Source: Sindora glabra (lineage: Eukaryota > Streptophyta > Magnoliopsida > Fabales > Fabaceae). Taken from it: a stretch of 64,000 nt of DNA. Position numbers and translations under genes: made by a program. Location: assembly GCA_020226215.1 (NCBI GenBank), contig CM035233.1:26601150-26665149 (forward strand), given 5' to 3'. Shown in pieces: positions 1 to 12,742 of this stretch (its first letter is position 1; every line of letters begins with the position of its first letter). Below the pieces are notes generated by a model that was not told where the DNA came from, searched no databases, and saw only the letters and a program-made list of their open reading frames with translations.

Positions 1-431
1 TCATCGCTATCTAAGGTTCATGCAAGCTTATTACTCTTTTCTATTTTTTGCATTGAGCCAACATTTCAAACCAGATACAACTTAATCCAGCCAACACAAA
101 TTATAAAATAAATTATATTTATTTTAAATAAAAATTTAAAAATAAAATCAAATATATGATCCAATAATTTCATGCCCTGAACTCTCGAAACCTAACCGAT
201 ATGGGACCTCACAATTTCATAGTCCAGAACTTAGCTTTCCTTTTCAAAACATGCAATTTTATGTGTGTCCAAAATAATCACTGCTATAGACATGCAATAC
301 GATGTTGATTAAACTAGTCACTGACGTATATATTAGCATGGTTATATTTTTAAAAATATAAAGGACTTAAAATGCTGATTCAAACGAAGAACTAACGTGT
401 TTCTCCATGAAAGAAAGGCCTTCTACGTTTA
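1..431. other. AT-rich non-coding, nothing recognised
   Basis: No reading frame, RNA gene or repeat end could be recognised here. It is AT-rich sequence upstream of the CACTA-like repeat region. Confidence 0.4.
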
Positions 432-2960
432 CTACTAAAAAATAGGCATTGCCACATGGAAGTTAGCTAAAAGAAAGACTATCATTTATTATGTAATGAT
501 GACATTTTTATAATCATGAGAGATTATAAAATGTTGGTTTTTATAAAAAGAATTAAAGTTTTTATTCCTTTGAAAATTTTAGATGATGGTTTCCAAAATC
601 AATGTAGTCTAAAGGAATGACAGCCAAAACTTAAGATTTTGATTGTAAAAGTAACCATTGTTTGAGGTATTGCACAAGTGTGGTTTGGGAAATATAAAAA
701 GTTGACACTTTGGTTTTATACTGTATTGACATCTAAAAGTGTGGTAACCGCCAAGTTAATGGGAAAATGAGAAAAACTTAAGATGTAAATCTTACATGTC
801 ATCATCATCTAAAGGTGTTACAAACATTTGGTTGGAAAATGTAAAAAATTGACACATTAGTTTTGTATAAAACTGAAAACTAATGTTTAAAGCTATGACA
901 TCCACCTGATTATTGGAAAAATGGGGAAACTTTAAGTGTTAATTCTTAAGAAAAATCAAGTCTTTTTCCTTAGTGAGACTTAAGACATCAATTTTTAAAG
1001 TAAGCAATATTTGGAGTTATAGGATCAAGGATGTTTTTGAAAATATGAGAAAACTTCAGACATTGGTTTTTAAGGAAAATCAATATATTTTACTTTTGAT
1101 GTTTATTCTCACAAGTGAGCTGACATCTAAAGTTTAAATATTAGACATTATTTCTTATAATCAAACTGATGTTTAAATTCTTATGCTATAAATAAAGCAA
1201 ATCTTTCTTATTTTTTCGTTGTTACTCCTACTCTCTCTTTCATTTGTTTCTAAGCTTAATCTTTGTCTTTGTCCACCTTCTTTTGAAAAACCTGGGATTT
1301 TGCTCTATTTATTATACGTTAGTGAGTTATTAATGCTCTTTCAACTAGTGTCAAGCATGAAGCAAATGCAATGTTTGAAGCTTCTAGTTCCAAATATAAG
1401 AATTGTCTTTTTTGCTTCCATTTGTCTAATCTTCACTTTTTCATTTTTCTAATGTTTTAAATTGGTTTTCCTAAGAGAACATTTTTTATGTTTCTATCTT
1501 ATAACTTGAGGTTATGTTTGATTCTTAGATATCTATTATGAGTTTGAAAAAATATTGCAATAGAATCCAAAATTAGTCAAACAATGATGAAATGGAGAAA
1601 AAGTAAAAAAATTCTATCAAAATGATTGCTTTTCATGATTTTGAGATATGTGTAAATCATCTTTAGTATTTGCAAATAGATAGGTATAAAAAAATTACAT
1701 GTAAAAAAATCCTAAAACAAATAATTAAGTGCAAAATTATAGAATTTCAAAATTTTTAACTCAAAATATATGTTTTTTGTAGGATGTTAGATTTATTTAA
1801 TTTTTACTGTAAATATTCTAACAAGGACATAGAAAATTGACACTAAAAATTTTATATAAATATTTCACTTGAATTTTTTTATAAAAAAGAACAACATGAA
1901 TTGTAGGAAAGTTAAAAATTTAAAGAAAAGACATCGATTTCCTATAAAAAATTAATATCATAACCTTTTTCCACACCAATTAAAAAACTAATATATCACA
2001 ATGCTATAGATTTCAGTGGCTAACTACTATGATTTTTGTTAAATGCCTTATGTGTATTTACATTTCTATATTAGTGGTTGTTAATAGAGAATTGATGTCT
2101 AAAGAAATGGCAGTCGTTACCTTTGAAACTTTTAAAATAGTCGACATATTAGTTTTCTAAGGAACCGACATCTAAAGGAATGGTAACCACCAAGTGATAA
2201 GAATGAGAAAACTTAAAACATTAGTTTTTTTTCTAATAATCGATGTGGTTTCTTTTATAAGATGATTAAGTTTTTGGTAGAATTAGTTTAAATTTTGCAT
2301 TGACTTTCCATTTGAAACCTAAAGTCTGTACCTATTCCATTTTCATCTCAAGAGTTTGTGTGGAAGAACTAAACTTACCCATTCTTGCTACACATTTTAT
2401 TATATCATAGCATTTCTAAATATGCAGCAAGGATGGTTAGTTTTTCAGTCCTTCTGTGCAAATTTTAGTGTATTCATTATTGTAATGATATGGAAGCAAG
2501 TAAATTCACACAATTTAATTGATATGTCCTTGTAATCATTGTCATCTATTTGTACATTTATTTGTTTAATGAATTGTAAATAGTCAACTAAATTGTTTAG
2601 TGACATCATGTCAAATTGTTGCTATTGCTTGTATGTTTGCTATTGGTGGCAAAAAAAATTTCCACAAAGAAAATATGTCAATTACTTATTGAATAACATG
2701 TTTACTCACAAAACAATTACCATGTCAATTATATAATAAACTAACATCTAAAGGTATACTAACCATTAGGCATTGAAGATAGGTAAAAACTTAAGACATT
2801 AGTTATTATATATGACTAACATAGTAATTCTTGCATGAGTAAACATGACAATTATTTATAAAATTATGACATCTAAAGTCATAAGAATTATGTGGTATTT
2901 TTGTAATTATGGTAAACATTAGACATTAGTTTAAAAGAAAAATGCATGGAAGGGTAAGTT
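432..2960. repeat. CACTA-like subterminal repeat region
   Basis: A degenerate unit recurs many times: ACTTAAGACATTAGTTTT followed after a short gap by TGACATCTAAAGG and sometimes ATGGTAACCACCAAGT (for example near 720-790, 1040-1130, 2140-2230, 2740-2800, 2860-2930). The same words (GACATCTAAAG, GACATTAGTTA) lie near the ends of the CACTA element at 40,732-46,180. The left end at about 432 (TTACTACTAAAAAATAGGC) is similar to a CACTA terminus. No matching right terminus or target duplication was found, so this may be a truncated copy. The open frame at 1219-1452 has no family features and is probably chance. Confidence 0.45.
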
Positions 2961-3186
2961 TAGGCTTAATGAGTAAATATTTAAGCATAAACAAACATAA
3001 ACAATAATCCAAAATTTACTAATTGGATTTATCTTCTTGTAAACCTGGACACTTAACCATATATATATACATATATCACAACACCTGTATTGTACAAGTG
3101 CGATACATGACTCAAATATGATACAATATGGGTGCAGAGATATAATAATTTTTTAAAAAATGAGGATATGTTTGGAAATATATATA
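2961..3186. other. non-coding AT-rich spacer with TA microsatellite
   Basis: Short AT-rich stretch containing TA-rich runs (about 3060-3078 and 3178-3191). The second run was the target of the solo LTR that follows. Confidence 0.4.
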
Positions 3187-3191
3187 TATAT

Positions 3192-4637
3192 TGCTGGAAA
3201 TCGCGCATCATACATGCACAGCGGAATAAAATTTTTGCACAATTTCCACCAAGGATCCATGCGAATTTAGAACACCATAGATTAGGGATTAGGGTTTATA
3301 CCTTTCGGCCAAAAATCTTCTGACCGCTACAGCAAGTCCGATCTACTTCCAAATCACGAACCGGAATAGAAACCAGTAAATCAGATCACCAGTACAACGT
3401 TTATGTGGTTGCACCTCTGTGGTATCCACACGAACCCGTGAATCACCGATGAATGTCGGCTACACACACCGGTTGGAATTGATCTCCTTACACCTCGTAG
3501 TGCTAGCTACGCCTCTTCAGGGATTTTGGTGAAGGAGAGGTGTTAGGGTTTTCTATGCTTTTGCTTGGGGTGCGTGAAAAATAATAATAATCCTATTATT
3601 ACCCAATAAACCTATTTAAATAGGTGCATAGAAAAACCTAACCTATTTGGGCTTTATTCCATGTATAATTATAGGCTTACTATTGGGCCTTATAATTATA
3701 ACATGAATTCCTAAATATTAAGCCCAAACAAGTTGGTCCATTAATTCCAAATTCACTAGGTTCTAAGTGTGTGACCCTACAAGCTCTTATTACGTTGGCA
3801 ATGACCATTAATCATATTAATGATCATAAACAATGATTGGTGTCTAGCAACACATCATTGTTACCTAAGTAATGAGAAAGTCGATGATTTGACTAAACCT
3901 TTACACAGTGACTATCACCTATGTTCCTTTTGTCCTATACATCTAGATTGAGCACGAGACATGGACCGTGTCATTCCCGTATAGCCCAATCTTGAGGTTT
4001 CTTGATTCCTAAGTCAGCTGACTGAAACAAATATAATCGACATCTCATGTCAATTCATCTGAGCATGGCCATGCATTTTCTCAGCTTTACTTAATCAAGG
4101 GGCCCATAGATGTTACTCCTGTTATATAGGAGAGACAAATCCCATCTTGATCACACAAACCCCTCCGCATGATATGTGACATATCCAATATCTACCCTTG
4201 CATTCACTTAATCATTAGTGACATAGAATAGTATCAAAATATGAAACTCACATGTAGGGAACCTTGGTGATCTTAGGTCAAAGGATCATATTAATAATGA
4301 TCACTAAGAACCACTTATGACACTCATATAACGATCCATGTAGTGTTCTTAATATGGGTCGGTTCAGTATACAAGTTCTCTAACTTGTACTCATGTGTAA
4401 ACTTAATATCCCATATAAGTCTTCACACATGCTAGTCTTAACATATCAAAGCAACCTAATCCACAATGATATATGACTAGGGATATTTAAGAATACAATT
4501 ATTCTAAGGTTATTATTATAATTAAATATATTACGCAGATAATATATATAAATATAATAATTGGAATTGCCATTAAAATAACATGATTCAAAATTACAAT
4601 CATCAATATGATTGATTTTAGGGCATATACACTAACA
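3192..4637 (-). mobile_element. Solo LTR, copia family (divergent subfamily)
   Basis: On the minus strand it starts TGTTAGTGTATATGCCC and matches the LTRs of the copia element at 51,079-59,430 over nearly its whole length. The last ~200 bp (3192-3400) are clearly more divergent than in the other copies, so it is probably an older or different subfamily. It is flanked by the 5-bp target duplication TATAT (3187-3191 and 4638-4642). No internal region is present, which is the signature of LTR-LTR recombination. The palindrome CCTATTTAAATAGG shared by all family members is at 3611-3624. Confidence 0.85.
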
Positions 4638-4642
4638 TATAT

Positions 4643-5040
4643 TTCATATAAAAACATCAAATTTAGACAACTAGGAGATACATTATCATTAAACATCAGT
4701 AAAATAGTTAGATTATCATACTTTTTCTTAAATACATTTCAATGTCATCTATTAATATACTAAAAAGTAAACCTTTATTGCTGTCTATCAATACACATAA
4801 CTTTTTACAGCGCACTTATCATTTTTATTGACAAGAACACAAATACTTTTAGCTACTACCCTTTTTACTATGTATTGGTGGTTAGAATGGCAAAATAAAA
4901 AAATTTCAATAGCTACAATGCCAAATGTCCCTACTATTAGCAAAAAGAACCATATATATACCCTATATGTCATGGCATACTATTACTTCCTATTGTCTAT
5001 TAATAGCAACATTATCAATTTTATCTCCTCCTTGACTATC
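4643..5040. other. non-coding, 3' flank of hAT pseudogene
   Basis: AT-rich sequence downstream of the hAT transposase pseudogene. It may contain the hAT 3' end, but no terminal inverted repeat could be located. Two overlapping short open frames on opposite strands (4788-4973 and 4828-5052) have no recognisable features. Confidence 0.3.
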
Positions 5041-5049
5041 ATCTACAAA

Positions 5050-8000
5050 TAGCATTACTTCCATGTTTGGTCCATCAAGAGACAAATCTACCACTTAAAG
5101 AAATTTAAGTGGTTTATCAATCGGACACCTTGAATCTCCACCAATACCTCAATTTTTTGTTTCTCTATGTGAATAAGTTTCACTTTTTCTAGATCAAAGT
5201 CGAAGATTGGTATAAACATATACTAAATCTTCTGCTCTTTTTAGATTTATCTTGTTTCTTTTCATAGAATGGATGAATGAGTAAGTGCTCCAATTTATCT
5301 CATAGCAAGATGAAAAATAAGGTTGTACAAGAAACTTCAAGGCTAGTTACCAAAGTAAAGGTGCAAAAGATCCATGCATCCCCTACCAAGACTTGAGATT
5401 TAATTGCCATCTATCTTCAATGGAATCAAAAGAGCTAAGATTATTAGCATAAGAAGAGAATCTAATGAGCTCCAAAGAAGCTATTTTTCTATCTTTGGGA
5501 CTTGGAAAATATCTTTTTAAACACTTATTTTGCTTCTTAAAAACCACTTGATCATGGTAAGGAGCTATTCCATTTAGTGCCTTCCTAAGCCATTCATCAT
5601 TATAATACCTATATAAGTTGAAAAAAATAAAAACATGTTACAAATTATATAAACCATACACTTCATTACACATTAGTTATCATTGAAAATTCAATTAGAT
5701 ATACCTTAGGTTTAATGAATGAGTCATTTAATGAAGTAAGGTGGAACTTTTTGTCCATCTATCAATGATAATCATATATACCACTTTATGCCTATAAATG
5801 ATAGCCTTCATTCTTTTTTATCATAGTGTCCCTCATATCATACACTAAATGTAAAGTAGGCTGGTTAGTATCACATATTCTAAGCACCTCATATATAGGC
5901 TCAGAAAATGCAAGGATGCAATTATTTTTATCCCACCATAAGTCATTTAATATGAAATCTTTCATAGCTGAGCTTTTCCAACATCATCTTTCCTATAAGA
6001 ATTCCATTAGTCACTAATGACCATATTTTGCAAAGCACACTTTAGAAGTTTTGAATCTTTTAAGCATCATTATAATTAATGCAAAGTGTGTTTCAACAAT
6101 AAAAAGTATTTTTAAGGAGGAAATTTCATTGAAGATTGCTAATCCTATTAAAAGATTCATGATAGAATTTCTAATAAAAAATACGTCACCAATTACTTTA
6201 GTAATCCAATCATATTCAATATAAACATTCTCATTTCTTTTAATATTTTTGGTTACATATATGTTCTTCTATGTAAGATTAAAAGTATGAACTACATATA
6301 GAGTCCAAAAGATGTGTGGAAAATTAACCTCAATCAACAATCTTGTTACCTTACAAATAGAGGCATTATGAATTATTATTTGGACAACATTTTGATACCC
6401 CACCTCATTAACTATATCTCTAATTAGGTCAGTTATATAATAATTATTAATGAGAAAAATATTTATTATTTTATTTTCTCTTATTTTATATCTCTTAGTA
6501 GATTACACATGCTTAATTTCATAAAATTAACCTTATTTTATAATTTAGAGGTGATTTTACAATATTTTAAATTTATTTAGTTGATACTGAATTTTGATAT
6601 TGTTTCTATTTTTCAACTATATCTTAACTTTTGGATGTTAGATTAAGGTAATCTTTGTACAATTTTTATGTTTTGGCTTAACCTAATACAAATGTTTTGG
6701 AGGTTATATGTGGTTGAGAAGTTGAAGTCATCTTTTTGTCCCAATCGAGCTCATCTTTATATTTGGATCTATAGAGGTCCGATTAACATGGAACTAGTGC
6801 TTAAATTTTTATAAGACACAGACATATAATTTTAGTGTTTATGGATTACCCAAATTACCTTGTCTTAGTAGTCTTAAATTGGTTGGAAGTTAGATCTATA
6901 AGAATTCACTAATGTAACCATTAAAGTTAATTATCTTATTAAAAATAATTTTGGGCTTCTAAAAATTAAGAAGATCTTATTATTGTAATCTTAAGAGACA
7001 TACAAATCAAGTCCAGTAGGGTTTTAGCTTAATTAGATCAAATAAATATTGAGAACTCATTAGATTATTCAAACTTTCACATAACATTCAACAACACAAC
7101 TTTTTTTCTTCTTATTTATCTTATGTTCTTCATCAATGGAAGGTTAAATTTAGAGTTAGTTCAAGGAGTTTAAAGCTCTCCTCTGTTGTTAGATTATGAA
7201 TTGTAATGTTAACTTTCTTTAATTAATTTCCCTCTTTTCCTAATTCTATGTGTTAATTTTTTGAGATTACATGTATTAGATGTTGATTTAGTATAGTTGA
7301 TGTTCATTATTGTGATTTTTATTTTCTTTGCTATTTTGATGTTGAATTATGATTGGTAAATCATGGTTTTACACATAAAGGTGGAGGGTTAAAGGATTAA
7401 TTTGAAGATATTTAATTTAATTTCTTAATTCAATGAAATTCTATCTTTAAATCAATTTTGATCTAGCATAAGGATTATTGCTTTTGCCTAACCGGTTAAT
7501 CTTAATTAATTAAATTCTAGATAGCAATCTAGCTTTCGATTCATGGATTATTGTAAGGATTTTGGATAATCCAAGATTGAAAAATTAATTAGAAAAGTTA
7601 AATCCAAATTAATCCATTATTAATCTAAATTAGAATTGTCAATTCCTTCAATTGATTGCTTTGCTACATTGGTTTTCTTACCTTTTATTTGCTCTGCATT
7701 TTTATTTTGCTTAATACATTCAATTCAATTTAAATTTTCAAACTCCTTCAATTCTAATTCTATTCTACATACTAGATATCACTGCATAATGCATTCTATT
7801 ACTACATTTGGCATTCTGTTACAACATTCTATTTTGTTTACATTTACATTCTATTTGCATTGGTTACTTTTATTTTTAATGCATTAATAATTTAATAATT
7901 ATTTAAATATTGTTAGGAATTTAATTAGAAAAGATAATAGTAAAGGATCATTAGGGGTACGACCTAATTATTCTATTATATTGCATTATTTTAAAGAAAC

Positions 8001-8807
8001 TCGCAATTATATAATTTTGGTGCGTTGCAGCATTGCAATCACTTATCTTTATATTCCCCCATTGATAGCCTTTAAGAAAATAGGACCTGCTTCATTTGCA
8101 GCCATAAAATTTATTAAAAGTTTTCTTTGAGAATTGATCTAACCATCAACAATTAGGCTAACCCCTTTAGAATTCCAAAGAGTTTTGATAGGTTGTAACA
8201 ACCTCTTAATATTAGCTCTCTCTTATTATAGCAAAGTTATTCTAAGAGCATTGTTTTCAAAAAAGATGAAACCACTTAAATTATAACTTGCATCAAAATA
8301 ATATAAAGAGACATAATATGGGTTTCTAACTAAGTTAAAAGGTAAGCTAGCACTATAAAACAACTTAGCAATAACTTCTCTTAGGTGATTTCTATCCTCC
8401 ATGTTAAATGCACCTATTATAGGGTTAAATTTCTTCCTTACTTGTATAGGTTCTTAGGATATATTTTCAGGAGGCAATGACACATTTTTTTTCTTTTTAC
8501 TCAATTCTTAGCTTACTTAGAAATTATTTTTAATTTAGCTAAATATTTTACATAATTTTAAAACACATTGAAACTCTAGTGCCACTAATTCTAAACAAGT
8601 AAGCTTTAAATATAGAGTATGACCTAGTCATTTCCTTCTGATAAAAATTACATGCCCACAACTTATTCCCTCCCTTATCTAGTTTCTTATTACTTGCTAA
8701 TACTATAATATAAGACCAAAAAAGAGCATTATCATCAAATATTTTAGAAAAAGAAAACTTACTCCTTGTAAGGTCATAGAACTTCCATCATTATTAGTAT
8801 TGCTCAT
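5050..8807 (-). pseudogene. hAT-family transposase pseudogene (BED, DUF659, dimerisation domain)
   Basis: hAT transposases cut and paste DNA with an RNase H-fold core and dimerise through a C-terminal domain. Reading the minus strand from 8807: a start-like MSNTNNDGSSMT followed by a GTAAGT-type donor; a BED-type zinc finger at about 8690-8530 (CNFYQKE...RISGTRVSM), where the second Cys of the usual C-x2-C is Tyr; a DUF659-type region at about 8450-8047 (NFMAANEAGPIFLKAI) that resumes at 6442 (IRDIVNEVGYQNVVQ, FPHIFW) after the interrupting solo LTR; and the C-terminal dimerisation region at about 5640-5050 (SIEDRWQLNLKSW, INWSTYSFIHSMKRNK, RAEDLVYVYTNLR). Numerous stops, including Trp-to-stop in the KSWW motif, make it a pseudogene. 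The family assignment rests on several conserved hAT motifs in correct order. Terminal inverted repeats were not found. Confidence 0.85.
6448..8041 (+). mobile_element. Solo LTR, Athila/Tat-type, inside hAT gene
   Basis: A 1.6 kb LTR beginning TAATGAGAAAAATATTTATT and ending GCATTGCAATCA. Related copies lie at 12,743-17,935 (split), 37,024-38,671 (reverse), 39,885-40,537 (reverse fragment) and 44,010-45,588. The flanks are an imperfect 5-bp duplication, ATTAT (6443-6447) and CTTAT (8042-8046). Removing the LTR and one duplication restores continuity of the hAT frame across the site. No internal sequence remains. Open frames inside it (for example 7636-7887) are not conserved in the other copies. 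Confidence 0.75.
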
Positions 8808-9283
8808 TCTTTTTCTGCTTAAAAATTCCAATCAACACTACTGCTAATCAAATGTTGAAAGCTACACTAACCTTACCTCTTTAATGTTGTTAATGATTAG
8901 ATAAAGGAATCATAGAAGGAGCAAGATGTTTTGCATTTTTCTTTGCAATGAAAAGTTAAGGATTTCACATTGTATTTTTAGTTCTGTTTGTGTGTTATGG
9001 ACAATAGGAAGTAGAGTCAAAATGCTATATTTGAAAAAAAAAAAAAAAAAAGGATTTTAGCTAAATAGTGTGTATGAATAAAAGAAATGGGGTATAGTGC
9101 TAAAGATGTATAACATTAAGTCCAAGCTATGTTCAAGTTATATACAAGTTATACTCAAGTAGCGCTTATATTTTGCTAATTAAAAAAAATAAAAAATAAA
9201 AGATGCCTTCTAGGTGCATATCTAAGTGAATTATGTTTGCACTAGCATTAGATGCTAGTGTGACACTGGTTTGAAGCAAAAAA
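8808..9283. other. non-coding flank with poly-A run
   Basis: Probably the 5' flank of the hAT element. It contains an 18-A run at about 9034-9051 and a short direct repeat of a TTCAAGTTATA-like word near 9130-9160. No gene was recognised. Confidence 0.35.
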
Positions 9284-12200
9284 TGTAGCACCCATGCATC
9301 AAAGCACAAGATAATTTCCATTAGTAACTATACATTCATTAGTAAATAATCACACATATCTGTATCATCACTCAAATATGCATATTCTACTTGTCACAAT
9401 CTTATCTTGCCTTACATATAATAACAATATGAGGAAAGTGAGTAAAACTTCTTATGACTTTTTGTCATCCTTATCCTTCATTAGGCATTACCAAATCTAA
9501 TGTTCAACTATTACATATGTCATATCACCCTTATCATAATTTGGTTTTAATGAAGATAGCCTTACAAACTTTTAATACTATGGCCATTTAGTGAAGATAG
9601 TTTCATGTAGGCTTTCAATACTACCTCAATATTTTTTAAAGAAGGTGGCTTTATGACCTTCCAACATCATTTCATTATCTAACAATTCATCAAACTGTCA
9701 TACTACCTTATCACATTTTTTTTCTCTACAAGATTATATGACTCATTCATAATCATCCTATGCCTCTTTGCATGACCACACATTCAATTCATTTTAATAA
9801 TAATAGAATAATTCAATTTCAATCATAATGACAGTAAACAATAGCACTACCATGCTTTCATTGCATGGCTTTAAATGTCTACTCAACAATAATTATCCAG
9901 ATTATATATATATTGCAAATACACATCATAGGACAAATAACAACCTTATCATCCTTTATGCATGATCTTATAATATTTATCTCATTCTTTACAAAATAGA
10001 TTATGATAATATTATGACACTAAGTGTGTGAAATAGGAGACTAATGGCTGATCATTAGTTGGAAGTGAATATTGGGATGGGGAACCATATGAGCGCAACG
10101 GAATAAACTGATCCCATTCACTGGATCCATGCAAAAATGTTAAATTAGAATAAGAGTTTATTCAATACCTTTATTGATAACTCTAGAACTCGGTCGTTGA
10201 TCACCTCTTCAACTTCCTTTCGGCCAAAGACTCTGAAGTATCCACACGAACTCGTGAATCACCGATGAATGTCCACACAAACACCGGTTAGAATTGATCT
10301 CCTTTCACCTCGTAGTGCTAGCTATGCCTCTTCAGGGGTTTTTGGTCAAGGAGAGGTGTTAGGATTTTTCTATGCCTTTTTGGGATGCATGAATAATGAT
10401 AATGATAACTATTATTACCCAACAAGCCTATTTAAATAGGTACATAGAAAAACCTAACCTATTTGAGCTTTATTCCATGTACAATTATAGGCTTACGATT
10501 GGGCCTTATAATTATAACATGAATTCCCAAATATTAGGCCCAAACAATTTAGTCCATTAATTTCAAATTCACTAGACTCTAAGTGTGCGACCCTACAAGC
10601 TCTCATTACATTGGTAATGACCATCAATCATATTAATGATCATAAACAATGATTGGTGTCTAGCAACACATCATTGTTACCTAAGTAATGAGAAAGTCGA
10701 TGATTTGACTAAACCTTTACACGTGACTATCACCTATGTTCTTTTGTCCTATACATCTAGATTGAGCACGAGACATGGACTGTGTCATTCCCGTATAGCC
10801 CAATCTTAAGGTTTCTTGATTCCTAAGTAAGCTAACTGAAACAAATGTAATCGACATCCCATGTCAATTCATCTGAGCATGGCCATGCATTTTCTCAACT
10901 TTACTTAATCAAGGGGCCCACAGATGTTACTCTTGTTATATAGGAGGGACAAATCCCATCTTGATCACACAAACCCCTCCGCATGATATGTGACATATCC
11001 AATATCTACCCTTGCATTCACTCAACCATTAGTGACATAGAATAGTATCAAAATATGAAACTCACATGTAGGAACCTTGGTGATCTCAGGTCAAAGGATC
11101 ATATTAATAATGATCTCTAAGAACCATTCATGACACTCATATAACAATCCATGTAGTGTTCTTAATATGGGTCAGTCCAGTATACAAGTTCTCTACCTTG
11201 TACTCATGTGTAAACTTAATATCCCATATAAGTCTTCTCACATGCTAGTTTTAACATATCAAAGCAACTTAATCCACAATGATATATGACTAGGGACATT
11301 TAAGAATACAATTATTCTAAGGTTATTATCATAATTGAATATATTACGCAGATAATATATATAAATATAATAATTGAAATTGCCATTAAAATAACATGAT
11401 TCAAAATTACAATCACTAATATGATTGGTTTTAGGGCATATACATTAACAGTGAAAAGTCCACCCATTAGGTTAATATTCATCCATTAGAGGTTTAGTGG
11501 TCAATTGTTAGCTACTAGAAATAAAATTCACCCTATTACTAAAGCAATGATTGACTATTAGGTCCTAGTAGTTGATCATTAGCCTTGGATTTATTAAAAT
11601 TCCTAATGCAATTTTTATTGTTCGTAATGCCATAAATGTCTTTTAAATAGATTTATTACTTAAGTAAGCCTTAATAAATCATAAATATACCTCAAAGAAA
11701 CTTATTTAATCCATTTCCAATATTTAAACTTAGTTTATTCATAAAAATCATTATATCCATAATATATACCATAAAAATTAAAAACCCATACACCAAACAA
11801 AACCATTCAAATCTTTAGACTAGGGTTAAAATGTTCACTTACCTAGTATGGAGGAGGATATGGGAGGTTGTATTTGTTGTCTTTTAGCTTGAATCGACCA
11901 AAATCCTAAAGATTTTTATGTTAAGTTTATTCTCCCTTTTTTTAATTTAAACACTCAAATCTCCTTAAATTCAAAGAAAATATTGAGGAATCTAGTTGTT
12001 AAGGAGACCTTACCTTGTTAGTTTGAAGAATTTGATGAAGATTTGCTTCCAAATTACTTTATTAAAGAAGAATGCTAGAAAAAAAGATGGAAAGCAAGAA
12101 AAGAGTAGTAGGGAAGTTAGGGTTTAAGGGAAATAAAGACGAGAATGAAGAATATGGTTAAAGTTTTGGATTAAATAAAGGAAGGAAATTTTCAATCTTT

Positions 12201-12507
12201 TACCTTAAATTTTTTCTATACTCATATATCACCTCTAACCATTTATAACCTTCACTTAGCTAAAACCTTCAAGTTTTTCATTCCATTCCAATCCCACTCA
12301 AATAAGTTTATTTTCTACTTGTTTAAAAGTTTTATTCCATACTTAAGAGTTAATTAATTTTTTTTCTATAATATCTTCTTACTAGAATTTATTCATTCAA
12401 TATAAAACTTTCTCTTTAAAAATTTCACATGCTAAAATTTATTAATTATCCTTTTCACAACCTTATAAAGTTTCTCAAATAATGGAAAATTTAAGGAGGT
12501 TATAATA
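9284..12507 (-). mobile_element. 3' LTR of a chromovirus-like Ty3/gypsy element (split)
   Basis: Read on the minus strand the LTR begins TATTATAACCTCC at 12,507 and ends GGGTGCTACA at 9284 (plus strand TGTAGCACCC). Immediately upstream is a polypurine tract. Without the nested copia solo LTR (10,070-11,450 plus duplication) it is about 1.8 kb. It contains a pyrimidine-rich block (about 12,150-12,050, minus strand) followed by splice-donor-like AGGTAAGG, a composition common in long plant gypsy LTRs. The 9284 end is inferred from the TG...CA termini. No 5' partner or target duplication was found. Confidence 0.55.
10070..11450 (-). mobile_element. Solo LTR, copia family
   Basis: A full-length 1381-bp relative of the copia LTRs at 58,049-59,430. 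The plus-strand left end is TATTGGGATGGGGAACC, so the usual TG is mutated to TA; the right end is CATATACATTAACA. It is flanked by a perfect 5-bp target duplication GTGAA (10,065-10,069 and 11,451-11,455). It lies inside the chromovirus-like LTR and is therefore younger than that element. The shared promoter-like palindrome is at 10,427-10,440. Confidence 0.9.
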
Positions 12508-12742
12508 ATACTTCCCCCTTTAAAAGAATTTGTCTTTAAATTTTTAGGATCTTGCTAATCTAATAACACTATTGGTTGTAAGTGCTAATTTTAAGAACAT
12601 AATTAACTTAGGGATAGATACAAGAGTTTCTTTGACATAGATCTCTTCATTTTAAGCAAAGTTCTTGGATACTCCATTACTTGCTTGGTTACATTAAAAC
12701 ACTCTTTAAGTTTCTAGTAACCTCATTCCCGCCTTTTTATAT
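12508..12742 (-). pseudogene. Polypurine tract and pol tail remnant of chromovirus-like element
   Basis: On the minus strand, TTTAAAGACAAATTC followed by TTTTAAAGGGGGAAG directly precedes the LTR. This GACAAAxTTC...GGGGG layout is typical of the 3' end of plant chromovirus internal regions, where the tract primes plus-strand DNA synthesis. The 200 bp further upstream are a degenerate coding remnant with stops in every frame. The remainder is cut off by the Athila/Tat LTR starting at 12,743. Confidence 0.5.

Noticed and set aside
4499..4696. Open frame at the end of the 3192-4637 LTR and at 62,508-62,705
   Set aside because: Both frames come from the same LTR start sequence plus unrelated flank; they are not a conserved protein.
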